DNA of 64,000 nucleotides from positions 558,001 to 622,000 of the forward strand of contig NZ_JARYGZ010000001.1 in the NCBI RefSeq assembly GCF_029906645.1. Reading direction: 5' to 3'. Positions 1 through 9,352 of the stretch are shown in pieces (the first letter of the stretch is position 1; every line of letters begins with the position of its first letter). The notes below the pieces were generated by a model, which was given only the letters and a program-made list of their open reading frames with translations, ran no database searches and had not been told where the DNA came from. The DNA is from Sphingomonas oryzagri (GTDB taxonomy: Bacteria > Pseudomonadota > Alphaproteobacteria > Sphingomonadales > Sphingomonadaceae). The position numbers and the translations under genes were made by a program.

Positions 1-1
1 C

Positions 2-1120
2 TGGACGGCCCGTTCGCCGGATGTGCAGGCCGATCTCGATACGCTGGCGGCGAAGCTCGGCGCCGGCTTCCAGATCGACGACGAGACCGATGGCGGGAAA
101 TTGTGGCTCGTCCGCCAGATGCCGGCGGGGCGTTTTTATCTCTGGAAGCGCGACACCCGCACGCTGTCGCCGCTGGCCTCGGCCCGCCCGGCGCTGGAAC
201 AGCGCGCCATGCCGACGACGCTGCCGATCGAGTTCCGCTCGCGCGACGGGTTGCGCATCACCGGCTATCTGACCCTGCCGCCCGGCCTCGTGCTCGATGA
301 CGGCAAGCTCAAGTCGCCGATACCGCTGGTGCTCAACGTCCATGGCGGCCCGTGGCTACGCGATTCCTATGAATTCGATCCGGCCAACGTGTGGCTCGCC
401 GAACAGGGTTATGCCGCGCTGTCGGTCAACTTCCGCGGCTCCTCGGGCTTCGGCAAGCACTTCATGCAGATCGCCGATCACCAATGGTCGAAGACGATGC
501 ACGGCGATCTGCTCGACGCGGTGCAGTGGGCGATCGGCCAGGGCGTCACGACTAGGGACAAGGTCGTGATCTGGGGCCTGTCCTATGGCGGCTATTCGAC
601 ACTGGTCGGCCTGAGCTTCACGCCCGACATATTCCGCTGCGGCGTCGATATCGCCGGCCCGTCCAACCTCACCACCCTGCAGGATGACGCGCCGGACTGG
701 TGGGCGTGGCAGCGCTCGCAATTCGTGCTGCGCATGGGCGACGGCAGCACGCCGGAGGGCAAGCAGGACCTCGCCGACCGATCGCCGATCACCCACGCCG
801 CACAAGTGAGGAGTCCGCTGCTGATCGCGCAAGGGCTGAACGATCCGCGCGTGCGGCCCGCGCAATCGATCAAGATGGCCGAGGCAGTGCGCGCCCACGG
901 CACGCCGGTGACCTTGCTGCTCTACCCGGACGAGGGCCATGTGTTCGAGAAGGCGGCGACCGACATCTCCTTCCACGCCATCGCCGAGCATTTCCTCGCG
1001 CAATGCCTGGGCGGCACGCCCCGCCCCTATGGCAAGGAGCTGATCGGCTCGGGCGTTCAAGTGCCGATGGGCGTGCAATATGTGCCGGGGCTCGAAGCAG
1101 CGCTGAAGGCCGGGCGATGA
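2..1120 (+). CDS. S9 family peptidase (prolyl oligopeptidase type), C-terminal part
   Basis: The gene is cut by the left edge of the window; frame 2 is open from the first bases. The visible 372 residues form the alpha/beta-hydrolase catalytic domain of S9 peptidases. The nucleophile motif GLSYGG has its Ser codon at 581-583, the catalytic Asp lies in NDPRVRP (codon 842-844), and the His lies in DEGHVF (codon 938-940). HGGPW near codon 350 is the usual oxyanion-region motif. The missing N-terminal part would be the beta-propeller. Family members cleave peptides, often after Pro or Ala, in the periplasm or cytosol; substrate is not deducible. Its stop overlaps the start of the penicillin-acylase gene (ATGA), so the two are translationally coupled. 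Confidence 0.93.
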   Translation, partial: WTARSPDVQADLDTLAAKLGAGFQIDDETDGGKLWLVRQMPAGRFYLWKRDTRTLSPLASARPALEQRAMPTTLPIEFRSRDGLRITGYLTLPPGLVLDDGKLKSPIPLVLNVHGGPWLRDSYEFDPANVWLAEQGYAALSVNFRGSSGFGKHFMQIADHQWSKTMHGDLLDAVQWAIGQGVTTRDKVVIWGLSYGGYSTLVGLSFTPDIFRCGVDIAGPSNLTTLQDDAPDWWAWQRSQFVLRMGDGSTPEGKQDLADRSPITHAAQVRSPLLIAQGLNDPRVRPAQSIKMAEAVRAHGTPVTLLLYPDEGHVFEKAATDISFHAIAEHFLAQCLGGTPRPYGKELIGSGVQVPMGVQYVPGLEAALKAGR

Positions 1121-3513
1121 GGGCGCTCACTCTCCTCCTGTCGGCCACAGTCCTGTCCGCGACCGCCTTTCCGACCGTCGCCGAGCAGGTCCGCATCGAT
1201 CGCGACGCGATGGGTGTGCCGCACGTCTTCGGCGAGACATCGGCTGCCGTCCTCTACGGCGCGGGCTATGCCGAGGGGCAGGACCGGCTCGCCGACATGG
1301 AGATGTCGCGCCGGCGCGCGCTGGGCCGCACTGCAGAGTTGCTCGGCCCGTCTGCCGTCGCCTCCGACATCATTTCGCGCGACCGGATGCTGCCGCCCGC
1401 CGAACTGCTGCGCATGTACCGCGCGCTGGCGCCGGAATATCGGCGGATGATGCAGGCCTATGTCGACGGCGTGAACCGCGCGATCGACGAGATCGCAGCC
1501 GATCCGGCACGCAAGACCCCTTATGAATTCACCCAGTGGGGCGCGAAGCCGGAGCGCTGGTCGCTGCTCGATTATCTGCAGATGGTCGCCGCCTTCCCGC
1601 GCGACCGCGAGGGCAACGAGTTGCAGAACCTCGCCTTCCTGAACGCGATGGTCGCGCGCTACGGGGAAGCGAAGGGCCGCGCGATCTTGGACGATCTGGT
1701 GCCGCCGAGCGACCCCGATTCCCCGACCGCGATCCCGGCGGGCGAGGATCTCGCGCCGGCACGGCCGATGCCGAAGGCGACCTATCTCACGCTCGACGCC
1801 GACAAGCCCGGCGCGCCGACTGCGCCACCTTCGACGTCTACGCAGGACCATAGCCGCTGCCTCGTAATCGGCCCGCAGCGATCGGCGAGCGGCAAGGTGC
1901 TTATGCTCGAATCCACCGCCGACGGACCGGAAATCCACCTGTACGGCGGCGGCTTCGACAGCAGCGGTTTCACCGGCCCGGCCTGGGGCGTGCCGATCAT
2001 GGGGCGCGGCCCGCATCACGGCTGGCTGGTGACGTCGGGCATGTCCGACTCCACCGACTATTTCGCCGAAAAGCTCGATCCGAAGAACCCCTACCGATAC
2101 TGGTTCGACGGTCGCTGGCGCCCGATGGAGCGGTGGCAGGAGACGATCCACGTCAAGGGCGCCGCTCCCGTCGTCCACGAAGTCGCCGAGACGATCCACG
2201 GCCGCATCATCTCCTGGGACAAGGCGCACGGCGTCGCCTATTCGGCGCGCTACGCCCAGCGGGGGCATGAATTGGATAACTGGGTCGGCGTCGTCGAGAT
2301 GCAGCGTGCGCGCTCGCTGCAGGAGTTCGAAGCCAAGGGCATCGCGGCGCTCTCGACCGATTTCGGCGTCTGCTACGGCGACGAGCAGGGCAATATCGGC
2401 TTCTGGGAAACCGGCCTGCAACCCAAGCGCGCGCCTGAGGCCGATCCGCGCCTGCCCACGCCCGGCACCGGGCAATTTGAATGGCAGGGCTTCCTGCCGC
2501 TCGCCGAGCGGCCGCACATGCTCAACCCGAAGCAGGGCTATATCCACGCCTGGAACAGCAAGCCGACGACATGGTCGCGCGAGGGCGACGAAGGGCGGTT
2601 CGGGGCGACCTTCCGCACCTGGCTCGGCAACCGGCTGGGCGCCGCATCGCATGGAACGACCCTGCTCGACATGGCGGATTACAACCGCCAGATCTGGAAC
2701 GCCTATGGCGCGCGCGACCGCAATCAGACCTCGCCCGATTTCTTCGCGTCCAGCCTGCGCGCGGCGGCCCAGGCGGCGCACGATCCTGAGGTGACGCAGG
2801 CGGTGGCGCTGATGACCTCGTGGAACGGTCTCTACGAGGATCGCGACGGCGACGGCGCCTACGACAATCCCGGCCTCACCCTGTTCCGTGCGTGGCTGCA
2901 GATCGCGCCCGACATGATCTTCTCCCGCGATATCGGCGACTGGTGGAAGACGATCGACGAGAAGCGCTACCTCAAATACCAGACCAGCTTCCTGCTGCGC
3001 GCGCTGCAGGGGCCGGCGGCGGGGCGGCCGCTCAGCTTCGACTATTTCGACGGACGCCCGCGCGAGGCGGTGATCGCTGACACCATCCGGCGGACGATCG
3101 AGGAGACGCGCAAGCGCTTCCCCGGCAAGCCGATGGACGCGTGGCGCACCCCGATCTTCTGGAAATATTTCACCGACCAGCCCGACGAGCCGGGCCGCCC
3201 ATCGCTCCCCGACGATGACGAGCGCGGCACGACGACTTGGGCGAAGCTGGGCATTGGCCCGAAGATCGTGCCGCTCAACGGCGGCGAGGAATGGACCGGG
3301 CTGATGGAGCTGGGGTCCGCCGCCCCCGTCCTCTATTCGGTGACGGAAGCCGGGGGCCAGGACCAGTTCATCGATCCCGCCGGCCACGGCACGCCACACC
3401 TGACCGATCAGGTGATGATGCACGTCGACGGCCGCTTCAAGGCGATCGAGATGGACCCGGCCGCCGTCGCGCACGATCGTGTCTCCTCTGTCACTCTGAC
3501 CTATCGGCATTGA
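1117..3513 (+). CDS. penicillin acylase family protein, secreted Ntn-hydrolase
   Basis: 798 residues from the ATG that overlaps the preceding stop. The longer open frame upstream runs antiparallel in sense to the S9 gene and was rejected. Residues 1-22 are a signal peptide. The protein has the acylase layout: an alpha chain, a spacer, then a beta chain starting with the autocatalytic Ser. The usual SNNWVVSGSRTASGK block appears here as SRCLVIGPQRSASGK, which puts the nucleophile at Ser246. The Asn and Trp normally beside it are replaced by Arg, Cys and Leu, and the following ANDPHL block is also changed. The family hydrolyses amides such as penicillins, acyl-homoserine lactones and acyl-peptides; this divergent member cannot be assigned a substrate. 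Coupling to a peptidase suggests scavenging of amide-linked compounds. Confidence 0.88.
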   Translation: MRALTLLLSATVLSATAFPTVAEQVRIDRDAMGVPHVFGETSAAVLYGAGYAEGQDRLADMEMSRRRALGRTAELLGPSAVASDIISRDRMLPPAELLRMYRALAPEYRRMMQAYVDGVNRAIDEIAADPARKTPYEFTQWGAKPERWSLLDYLQMVAAFPRDREGNELQNLAFLNAMVARYGEAKGRAILDDLVPPSDPDSPTAIPAGEDLAPARPMPKATYLTLDADKPGAPTAPPSTSTQDHSRCLVIGPQRSASGKVLMLESTADGPEIHLYGGGFDSSGFTGPAWGVPIMGRGPHHGWLVTSGMSDSTDYFAEKLDPKNPYRYWFDGRWRPMERWQETIHVKGAAPVVHEVAETIHGRIISWDKAHGVAYSARYAQRGHELDNWVGVVEMQRARSLQEFEAKGIAALSTDFGVCYGDEQGNIGFWETGLQPKRAPEADPRLPTPGTGQFEWQGFLPLAERPHMLNPKQGYIHAWNSKPTTWSREGDEGRFGATFRTWLGNRLGAASHGTTLLDMADYNRQIWNAYGARDRNQTSPDFFASSLRAAAQAAHDPEVTQAVALMTSWNGLYEDRDGDGAYDNPGLTLFRAWLQIAPDMIFSRDIGDWWKTIDEKRYLKYQTSFLLRALQGPAAGRPLSFDYFDGRPREAVIADTIRRTIEETRKRFPGKPMDAWRTPIFWKYFTDQPDEPGRPSLPDDDERGTTTWAKLGIGPKIVPLNGGEEWTGLMELGSAAPVLYSVTEAGGQDQFIDPAGHGTPHLTDQVMMHVDGRFKAIEMDPAAVAHDRVSSVTLTYRH

Positions 3514-4177
3514 GAGACGACAATCGGCCGTATGAAACGCCCTAAGCTCTCTGCGCGCATGCTGAGGTAACCTGTCGATCGCAACTGGCTAGGCGCCGGC
3601 ATCTGCTGCGGACGGTCGACAATCAGGAAGCGTCTTGCGGCTCGGTATCGGCGAGAATCGGCGCGTAACTCGTCGGCGGTTAGCAAAGTTGCGAATGACC
3701 AGTTTGGTCGCGAACGGCCGGGCAGGGAGGCGCCCAAAGATGGTCATATCCGCGCCTTTGCACCGTTCCCGAATCCTGCCGGGCGGCTTCGACGTCAATC
3801 GATCCCGTTGACCGCAGCGGCAACGGCGTTGGGACCCCTAGTAGTTGGCGGCGGGGATCATGGGTTCTCAAGCCGGCCCTTCGCCTGAGACGAGCCAGAG
3901 CGAGAATGCGATCTCGCGCCGGACTGAACTCGATCACCCCGACTAAATTGCTGATCGATGCGATGATTGCAACCTTCCGTGGCGACGGAGGCTTAGCGAC
4001 GCACGGGTGGCGGCGGCTCGGCGGGCGGCAAGCGACCCGGATGCACCGCCCAGGATTCCGGCGGGCAGGGATGTAGCACGGTGGGTGGAGGACGTGCACT
4101 GACGCGCGTCGCCAGACTGCTCCCTCTCTCGGAAGGCGTTATTCGCCATGAGATGTGGGGTGCCGCGAAACGTTATC
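3514..4177. other. gene-free stretch, probably carrying degenerate intergenic repeat
   Basis: No open frame in these 664 bases looks coding: all are short, Arg/Pro-rich and without family motifs. A short palindrome GACCAGTTTGGTC sits at 3697-3709, in wording typical of sphingomonad intergenic repeats. It separates the hydrolase pair from the convergent Lrp-type gene. I see no clear terminator. Confidence 0.5.
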
Positions 4178-4654
4178 TCACCGGGGTTGGCGATCGCTCA
4201 CCAGTATCGGCAGCGTCGTGGTCAGTTTGACCGATTTGAGCGCAAAGCTCGAATTGATCGATCCGACCCCTGGCAGGTGGAGAAGAACCTTCTTGAGGAA
4301 AGCCTCATACTGCTCGATATCGCGTACGACGACGCGCAGCAGATAGTCTCGCTCGCCGGACATCGAAAAGCATTCGACGATCTCGGCGCGATCAAGAACG
4401 GTCCGCTCGAACCCTTCCAGGGTCTCCTCGTCGTGCTGGCGCAGTCGGACCTCCGCGAAGACGCTGACCCCGAGACCCATGGCCTTTGCGTCCAGGATGA
4501 CGGCTCGCTCGCGGATCACGCCTGATTGCTCGAGCTTCTTCAGTCTCCGCCAGCAGGGCGTATGCGACAGGCCCACGCGCTCTGCGAGCAAGGCCGTCGG
4601 GATGTCCGACTCGCGCTGCAGGACGTCGAGAATTTTGAGATCGATCCGGTCCAT
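4178..4654 (-). CDS. Lrp/AsnC family transcriptional regulator
   Basis: 158 residues, the normal Lrp/AsnC length. Residues about 2-60 form the winged HTH (MDRIDLKILDVLQRESD..LLAERVGLSHTPCWRRLKKLE); the rest is the RAM ligand-binding domain (CFSMSGERDYLLRVVVRD). It is transcribed divergently from the branched-chain keto-acid dehydrogenase operon. That is the arrangement of BkdR, which activates bkd genes in response to branched-chain amino acids in pseudomonads. The family call comes from sequence; the role as local bkd regulator is inferred from position. Confidence 0.93.
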   Translation of the reverse strand: MDRIDLKILDVLQRESDIPTALLAERVGLSHTPCWRRLKKLEQSGVIRERAVILDAKAMGLGVSVFAEVRLRQHDEETLEGFERTVLDRAEIVECFSMSGERDYLLRVVVRDIEQYEAFLKKVLLHLPGVGSINSSFALKSVKLTTTLPILVSDRQPR

Positions 4655-4785
4655 GCAATCTGCATACTAACAAATCGCTATAACCCGCTACTCAAATTGC
4701 GCGACCAGGCCCGATCCGCAAAGGGAACGAACGGATTTTGCTCGATCCATCGTGGCATATTGCGTTTTCGATCCACGAGGGTTCC
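4655..4785. promoter_or_regulatory. divergent promoter region between the Lrp-type gene and bkdA1
   Basis: 131 bases between two divergent starts must hold both promoters and the likely Lrp binding sites. The stretch 4660-4700 is AT-rich compared with its surroundings, as expected for a promoter. I cannot define -35/-10 boxes or an operator with confidence. The bkdA1 ribosome site is the GAGGG at about 4777-4781. Confidence 0.5.
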
Positions 4786-6015
4786 ATGAGCAATTGTCCG
4801 CGCCTTGATCTCCACATTCCCGAGCCGGCTTCTCGCCCGGGTGAGCAGAGCGTCCTAGGTGTGCTGGTTCTTCCCGAGGCCGGCGAGACGCGACGGCCCG
4901 ACACGCTCGCGCCTGAGCCGGAATTGCGTGACTTGCCATTCGGCTTGATCCGTGTCCTTGATGATGCGGGCAGGGCGGTCGGACCCTGGCAGCCGAGCAT
5001 CTCTCCCGACCGGCTACGCCACGGCCTCCGCGCGATGATGCTGACGCGGGCGTTCGACGAACGCCTCTTCCGAGCCCACCGTCAGGGCAAGACCAGCTTC
5101 TACATGAAGTCCACCGGCGAAGAGGCAATTGGAGCCGCGCAGTCGATGGTATTGGGGCGGGGCGACATGTGTTTTCCCACCTATCGCGTGATGAGCTGGC
5201 TGCACGCCCGCGATTATCCTGTGACCGAGATGGTCAACCAGATTTTCTCAAATGCGAAGGATCCGCTCAAGGGCCGACAGTTGCCGATCCTCTATTCGGC
5301 GCGAGATTACGGCTTCTATTCGCTGTCGGGCAATGTCGGCAGCCGCTTCGGCCATGCGGTCGGCTGGGCGATGGCGTCCGCCTACAAGAATGACGACAAG
5401 ATCGCGCTCGCTTACATCGGCGAGGGCACGACCGCCGAAGGCGACTTTCATGAGGCGCTGACCTTCGCGTCGGTCTACCACGCACCCTGTATCCTGTGCG
5501 TCACCAACAACCAGTGGGCGATCTCCAGCTTCTCCGGCATCGCCGGCGGTGACGAAACGACCTTCGCGGCCAAGGCGATCGCCTACGGGCTCCCCGGCCT
5601 GCGCGTCGACGGCAACGACTTCCTCGCCGTCTGGGCGGCGACCGAATGGGCGGCGGAGCGTGCGCGGGCCAACAAGGGCGCCACGCTGATCGAGCTCTAC
5701 ACCTATCGCGCCGGCGGCCATTCGACGTCCGACGATCCGACCAAATATCGCCCCGCCGACGAGGCCGAGACATGGCCGCTGGGCGATCCGGTCGAACGGC
5801 TGAAGCAGCACCTGATCGGGCTGGGCGAGTGGGACGAGGAGCGCCACGCCGCCCTTGCCGAGGAGCTGGATCAGCAGGTGCGCGCCGCCGTGAAGGAAGC
5901 GGAGGCGGTGGGCACGCTCGGCAAGTCCAAGCCGCCGGTCTCCGAGATGTTCGAGGGTGTCTTCAAGGAGCCTGACTGGCGCGTGATCGAACAGCGCCGC
6001 GAGCTGGGGGTCTGA
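4786..6015 (+). CDS. bkdA1: 2-oxoisovalerate dehydrogenase E1 component, alpha subunit
   Basis: 409 residues from ATG 4786, matching the family length (Pseudomonas BkdA1 is about 410). An upstream in-frame ATG exists, but the start MSNCPRLDLHIPEP is family-like and has the GAGGG ribosome site. The thiamine-pyrophosphate motif begins at Gly212 (GEGTTAEGDFHEAL) and ends in TNNQ. With the beta subunit it decarboxylates the keto acids of Val, Leu and Ile and passes the acyl group to the lipoyl arm of E2 in the cytosol. First gene of the operon bkdA1-bkdA2-bkdB-ilvE-amidohydrolase, with 4 bases to the next gene. Confidence 0.96.
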   Translation: MSNCPRLDLHIPEPASRPGEQSVLGVLVLPEAGETRRPDTLAPEPELRDLPFGLIRVLDDAGRAVGPWQPSISPDRLRHGLRAMMLTRAFDERLFRAHRQGKTSFYMKSTGEEAIGAAQSMVLGRGDMCFPTYRVMSWLHARDYPVTEMVNQIFSNAKDPLKGRQLPILYSARDYGFYSLSGNVGSRFGHAVGWAMASAYKNDDKIALAYIGEGTTAEGDFHEALTFASVYHAPCILCVTNNQWAISSFSGIAGGDETTFAAKAIAYGLPGLRVDGNDFLAVWAATEWAAERARANKGATLIELYTYRAGGHSTSDDPTKYRPADEAETWPLGDPVERLKQHLIGLGEWDEERHAALAEELDQQVRAAVKEAEAVGTLGKSKPPVSEMFEGVFKEPDWRVIEQRRELGV

Positions 6016-6019
6016 GGCT

Positions 6020-7033
6020 ATGCCGACGATGAACATGATCCAGGCGCTCAACAGCGCCCTCGACGTAAAGCTGGGCGATGACCCCGACACTCTGATCTTC
6101 GGCGAGGATGTCGGCTATTTCGGCGGCGTGTTCCGCGTCACCGACGGGCTGCAGAAGAAGCACGGCCTCAAACGCTGCTTCGATGCGCCGATTTCGGAAG
6201 GCGGGATCATCGCCAGCGCGATCGGCATGGGCGCTTATGGCCTGCGCCCGATCGCCGAGATCCAGTTCGCCGATTATATCCTGCCGGCCTTCGACCAGCT
6301 CGTCTCGGAAGCGGCGCGGTTGCGCTATCGCTCGAATGGCGAGTTCTGGGCGCCGATCACGGTACGCTCGCCTTATGGCGGCGGCATCTTCGGTGGCCAG
6401 ACGCACTCGCAGTCGCCCGAGGCGATCTTCGCGCACATCACGGGGCTGAAGACGGTGATCCCGTCCACTCCCTATGACGCCAAGGGTCTGCTGATCGCGG
6501 CGATCGAGGATGACGACCCGGTGATCGTGCTCGAGCCCAAGCGGCTCTACAATGGCCCGTTCGACGGCCGCCACGACCAAACACTCAGGACTTGGGCTGG
6601 CCTGCCCGAGGCGGAGGTTCCGGAGGGCCACTATACCGTGCCGCTCGGCAAGGCTGCGGTGGTGCGCGAGGGGGGCGACGTAACCGTGCTGGCCTATGGC
6701 ACGATGGTGCACGTCGCCAAGGCCGGGATCGAAGACGCGCAAGTCGATGCCGAACTGATCGATCTGCGCTCTATCGTGCCGCTCGACATCGACACGATCG
6801 TGGCGTCGGTCACGAAGACCGGCCGCTGCGTGATCCTGCATGAGGCCTCGCGCTTTGGCGGCTTTGGCGGCGAGTTGTCGGCCCTGGCGCAGGAACGGTG
6901 CTTCTGGGCGTTGAAGAGCCCGGTCCAGCGCGTCGCGGGATGGGACACACCATATCCGCACGCCTTCGAATGGGATTATTTCCCCGGCCCCGCACGGCTC
7001 GCGGCGGCGCTCCAGCGCGCGATGGAGGATTGA
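6020..7033 (+). CDS. bkdA2: 2-oxoisovalerate dehydrogenase E1 component, beta subunit
   Basis: 337 residues, full length. It begins MPTMNMIQALNSALD and carries the transketolase-type pyrimidine-binding fold (FGEDVGYFGGVFRVTDGL, APISEGGIIASAIGMG) and the C-terminal domain (EASRFGGFGGELSALAQE). It pairs with the alpha subunit to complete the E1 heterotetramer. The gene starts 4 bases after bkdA1 and ends 2 bases before bkdB, so the three are made from one message. Confidence 0.96.
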   Translation: MPTMNMIQALNSALDVKLGDDPDTLIFGEDVGYFGGVFRVTDGLQKKHGLKRCFDAPISEGGIIASAIGMGAYGLRPIAEIQFADYILPAFDQLVSEAARLRYRSNGEFWAPITVRSPYGGGIFGGQTHSQSPEAIFAHITGLKTVIPSTPYDAKGLLIAAIEDDDPVIVLEPKRLYNGPFDGRHDQTLRTWAGLPEAEVPEGHYTVPLGKAAVVREGGDVTVLAYGTMVHVAKAGIEDAQVDAELIDLRSIVPLDIDTIVASVTKTGRCVILHEASRFGGFGGELSALAQERCFWALKSPVQRVAGWDTPYPHAFEWDYFPGPARLAAALQRAMED

Positions 7034-7035
7034 GC

Positions 7036-8253
7036 ATGGGCCTCTATCAATTCCGCCTGCCCGATGTCGGCGAAGGGGTCGCCGAGGCCGAGGTCACCGT
7101 CTGGCACGTGAAGCCCGGGGATGTCGTGAAGGAGGATCAGAGCCTCGTCGATGTGATGACCGATAAGGCGACGGTTGACATGACCTCGCCGGTTGATGGC
7201 GTCGTGACCGCGATCCACGGCGTGGTGGGCGCGATGATGCCGGTCGGTTCGGTGCTGGTCGAGCTCGAGGTCACACCCGAGGCTGCAACCGAGCCCACTC
7301 CGGTTGCGGTGTCCGAACCCCTCGCGACGACCGTTGCCGCTTCCGCGTCCGCGCCGTCCTCCGGCTTCGTGCCACGCGCCCCTTCGGCCGACCTCATGCC
7401 GGCAGCTGCGCCTTCGACACGCCGTCGCGCCAAGCAGGCGGGAATCGACTTGCGGGACGTGCCGGGCAGTGGGTCCGGCGGCCGCATCACCTCGCACGAC
7501 CTCGACGCGATATTGGCTCAACGGCAAGCGCCTCCGTCGAGTGTCGCTCCACGCACCGACGTTCACGAAACCAGGATCATCGGCTTGCGCCGCAAGATCG
7601 CTGAGAAGATGCAGGAGGCCAAGCGGCGCATCCCGCACATCGCCTATGTCGAGGAGGTCGACGTCACCGAGCTGGAGGCGTTGCGGCAGGATCTGAACGC
7701 CCACAAGGCGGCCGAGCAGCCCAAATTGACCTTGCTGCCGTTCCTGATCCGTGCGCTGGTCCGCGCATTGCCGGACTTCCCGCAGATCAACGCGCGCTAC
7801 GACGATGATGCCGGTATTCTCCACGGCTATGAGGCGGTCCATATCGGCATCGCCACCCGGACGCCGGGCGGGCTTATAGTGCCCGTGATCCGACACGCCG
7901 AAACCCGCGACCTCTGGGCGCTCGCCGCCGAGCTGCAGCGCCTTGGCCAAGCCGCCCGCGACGGCAGTGCCAAGCGCGAGGAATTGTCGGGCTCGACCAT
8001 CACCATCACATCGCTCGGCTCGCTCGGCGGCATCGCGAGCGCGCCGGTGATCAATCATCCCGAGGTGGCGATTATCGGTCCCAATAAGATTGTCGAGCGC
8101 CCGGTCGTGGACGGCAGTTTCGTGACCGTGAGGAAGATGATGAACCTCAGTTCCTCCTTTGATCATCGCATCGTCGATGGCTACGATGCCGCCATGTTCG
8201 TCCAGCGCCTTAAGCGGCTGATCGAACATCCCGCCCTGATTTTCATGGATTGA
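7036..8253 (+). CDS. bkdB: branched-chain 2-oxoacid dehydrogenase E2, dihydrolipoyl transacylase
   Basis: 405 residues from ATG 7036, behind a GGAGG site at 7024-7028. Domain order: lipoyl domain (residues 1-80, lipoylated Lys44 in [12 protein letters not shown]), an Ala/Pro/Thr-rich linker (about 85-130), the peripheral E3-binding domain ([24 protein letters not shown]), and the catalytic acyltransferase domain with the active-site HxxxDG motif (His377, Asp381). It transfers the branched acyl group to CoA. No E3 gene follows in this window; the complex probably borrows a lipoamide dehydrogenase encoded elsewhere. Confidence 0.96.
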   Translation: MGLYQFRLPDVGEGVAEAEVTVWHVKPGDVVKEDQSLVDVMTDKATVDMTSPVDGVVTAIHGVVGAMMPVGSVLVELEVTPEAATEPTPVAVSEPLATTVAASASAPSSGFVPRAPSADLMPAAAPSTRRRAKQAGIDLRDVPGSGSGGRITSHDLDAILAQRQAPPSSVAPRTDVHETRIIGLRRKIAEKMQEAKRRIPHIAYVEEVDVTELEALRQDLNAHKAAEQPKLTLLPFLIRALVRALPDFPQINARYDDDAGILHGYEAVHIGIATRTPGGLIVPVIRHAETRDLWALAAELQRLGQAARDGSAKREELSGSTITITSLGSLGGIASAPVINHPEVAIIGPNKIVERPVVDGSFVTVRKMMNLSSSFDHRIVDGYDAAMFVQRLKRLIEHPALIFMD

Positions 8254-8257
8254 TCCG

Positions 8258-9349
8258 ATGACCTCCCTCTACCCGATCGCGATCGAGCCCAACCCGGCGG
8301 CGCTGGCGGCGGCCGATCGCGCGGTATTGCTCGCCGATCCGGGCTTCGGCCGGGTGTTCACCGACCACATGGTCACCGCCACCTGGACGGAAGGGAAGGG
8401 CTGGCATTCGGCGACGCTGGGCGCGCGCAAGCCCTTCACGCTCGATCCGGCCTGCGCGGTGCTGCATTATGCGCAGGAGATCTTCGAGGGCATGAAGGCC
8501 TATCGGTCCGACGACGGCGGCGTCACCCTGTTCCGCCCCGAGCAGAATGCTCGGCGAATGAACGAGAGCGCGCGCCGCATGGCGATGCCCGAAATTCCCG
8601 AAGAGCTGTTTCTCGAAGCGATCGACGCGTTGGTGAAGATCGACGAGGCATGGATCCCGGAGGGCGACGGCAGCCTCTATCTGCGCCCCTTCATGTTCGC
8701 CTCCGAGACCTTCCTCGGCGTAAAGCCGGCGAGCGAGTTCATCTTCTGTGTGATCGCCTCGCCGGCCGGCTCCTATTTCAAGGGCGGCAAGAAGGCGGTG
8801 TCGCTGTGGGTCTCCGATCATCTCAACCGCGCCGGGCCGGGCGGCACGGGCGCGGCCAAGTGCGGCGGCAATTACGCCGCCAGCCTGATGGCGCAGGCCG
8901 AGGCCTATGAGCATGGCTGCGATCAGGTCGTGTTTCTCGATGCGGTCGAGCATCGCTGGGTCGACGAGCTCGGTGGGATGAACATCTTCTTCCTGTTGGA
9001 CGACGGCAGCATGATCACCCCGCCGCTGACCGGCACGATCCTGTCCGGTATCACCCGCGCCTCGATCCTCGCCTTGCTGAAGAAGCGCGGCATCCAGGTG
9101 ACCGAGCAGCCCTACGCGATCGACCAGTGGCAGGCGGACGCGAAGTCCGGTCGCTTGCGCGAGGTGTTCGCCTGCGGCACCGCCGCGGTGGTGACGCCGA
9201 TCGGGCATGTGAAGAGCACGGCCGGCGACTGGACGATCGGCAATGGCGACGGTGGCCAGCTGACCGACGAGATCAAGGCCGAACTGGTCGGCATCCAACG
9301 CGGCCGCGACGACGGTCCGGAAGGCTGGGTCCGGCGGGTCGCGATCTAG
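8258..9349 (+). CDS. ilvE: branched-chain amino acid aminotransferase
   Basis: 363 residues, class IV PLP-dependent aminotransferase of the longer (eukaryote-like) BCAT type. PLP Lys201 lies in [33 protein letters not shown] and [12 protein letters not shown] are further family signatures. It interconverts Val/Leu/Ile and their keto acids, which are exactly the substrates of the dehydrogenase encoded just upstream. The operon therefore covers the first two steps of branched-chain amino acid breakdown. It starts 4 bases after bkdB. Confidence 0.95.
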   Translation: MTSLYPIAIEPNPAALAAADRAVLLADPGFGRVFTDHMVTATWTEGKGWHSATLGARKPFTLDPACAVLHYAQEIFEGMKAYRSDDGGVTLFRPEQNARRMNESARRMAMPEIPEELFLEAIDALVKIDEAWIPEGDGSLYLRPFMFASETFLGVKPASEFIFCVIASPAGSYFKGGKKAVSLWVSDHLNRAGPGGTGAAKCGGNYAASLMAQAEAYEHGCDQVVFLDAVEHRWVDELGGMNIFFLLDDGSMITPPLTGTILSGITRASILALLKKRGIQVTEQPYAIDQWQADAKSGRLREVFACGTAAVVTPIGHVKSTAGDWTIGNGDGGQLTDEIKAELVGIQRGRDDGPEGWVRRVAI

Positions 9350-9352
9350 AGG

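Noticed and set aside
1057-3510. 817-codon open frame on the minus strand
   Set aside because: Mirror of the penicillin-acylase gene; Arg/His/Ala-rich composition without motifs, caused by high GC third positions.
1117-3513. Beta-lactam resistance gene
   Set aside because: Family membership alone does not show activity on beta-lactams, and the active-site surroundings are diverged.
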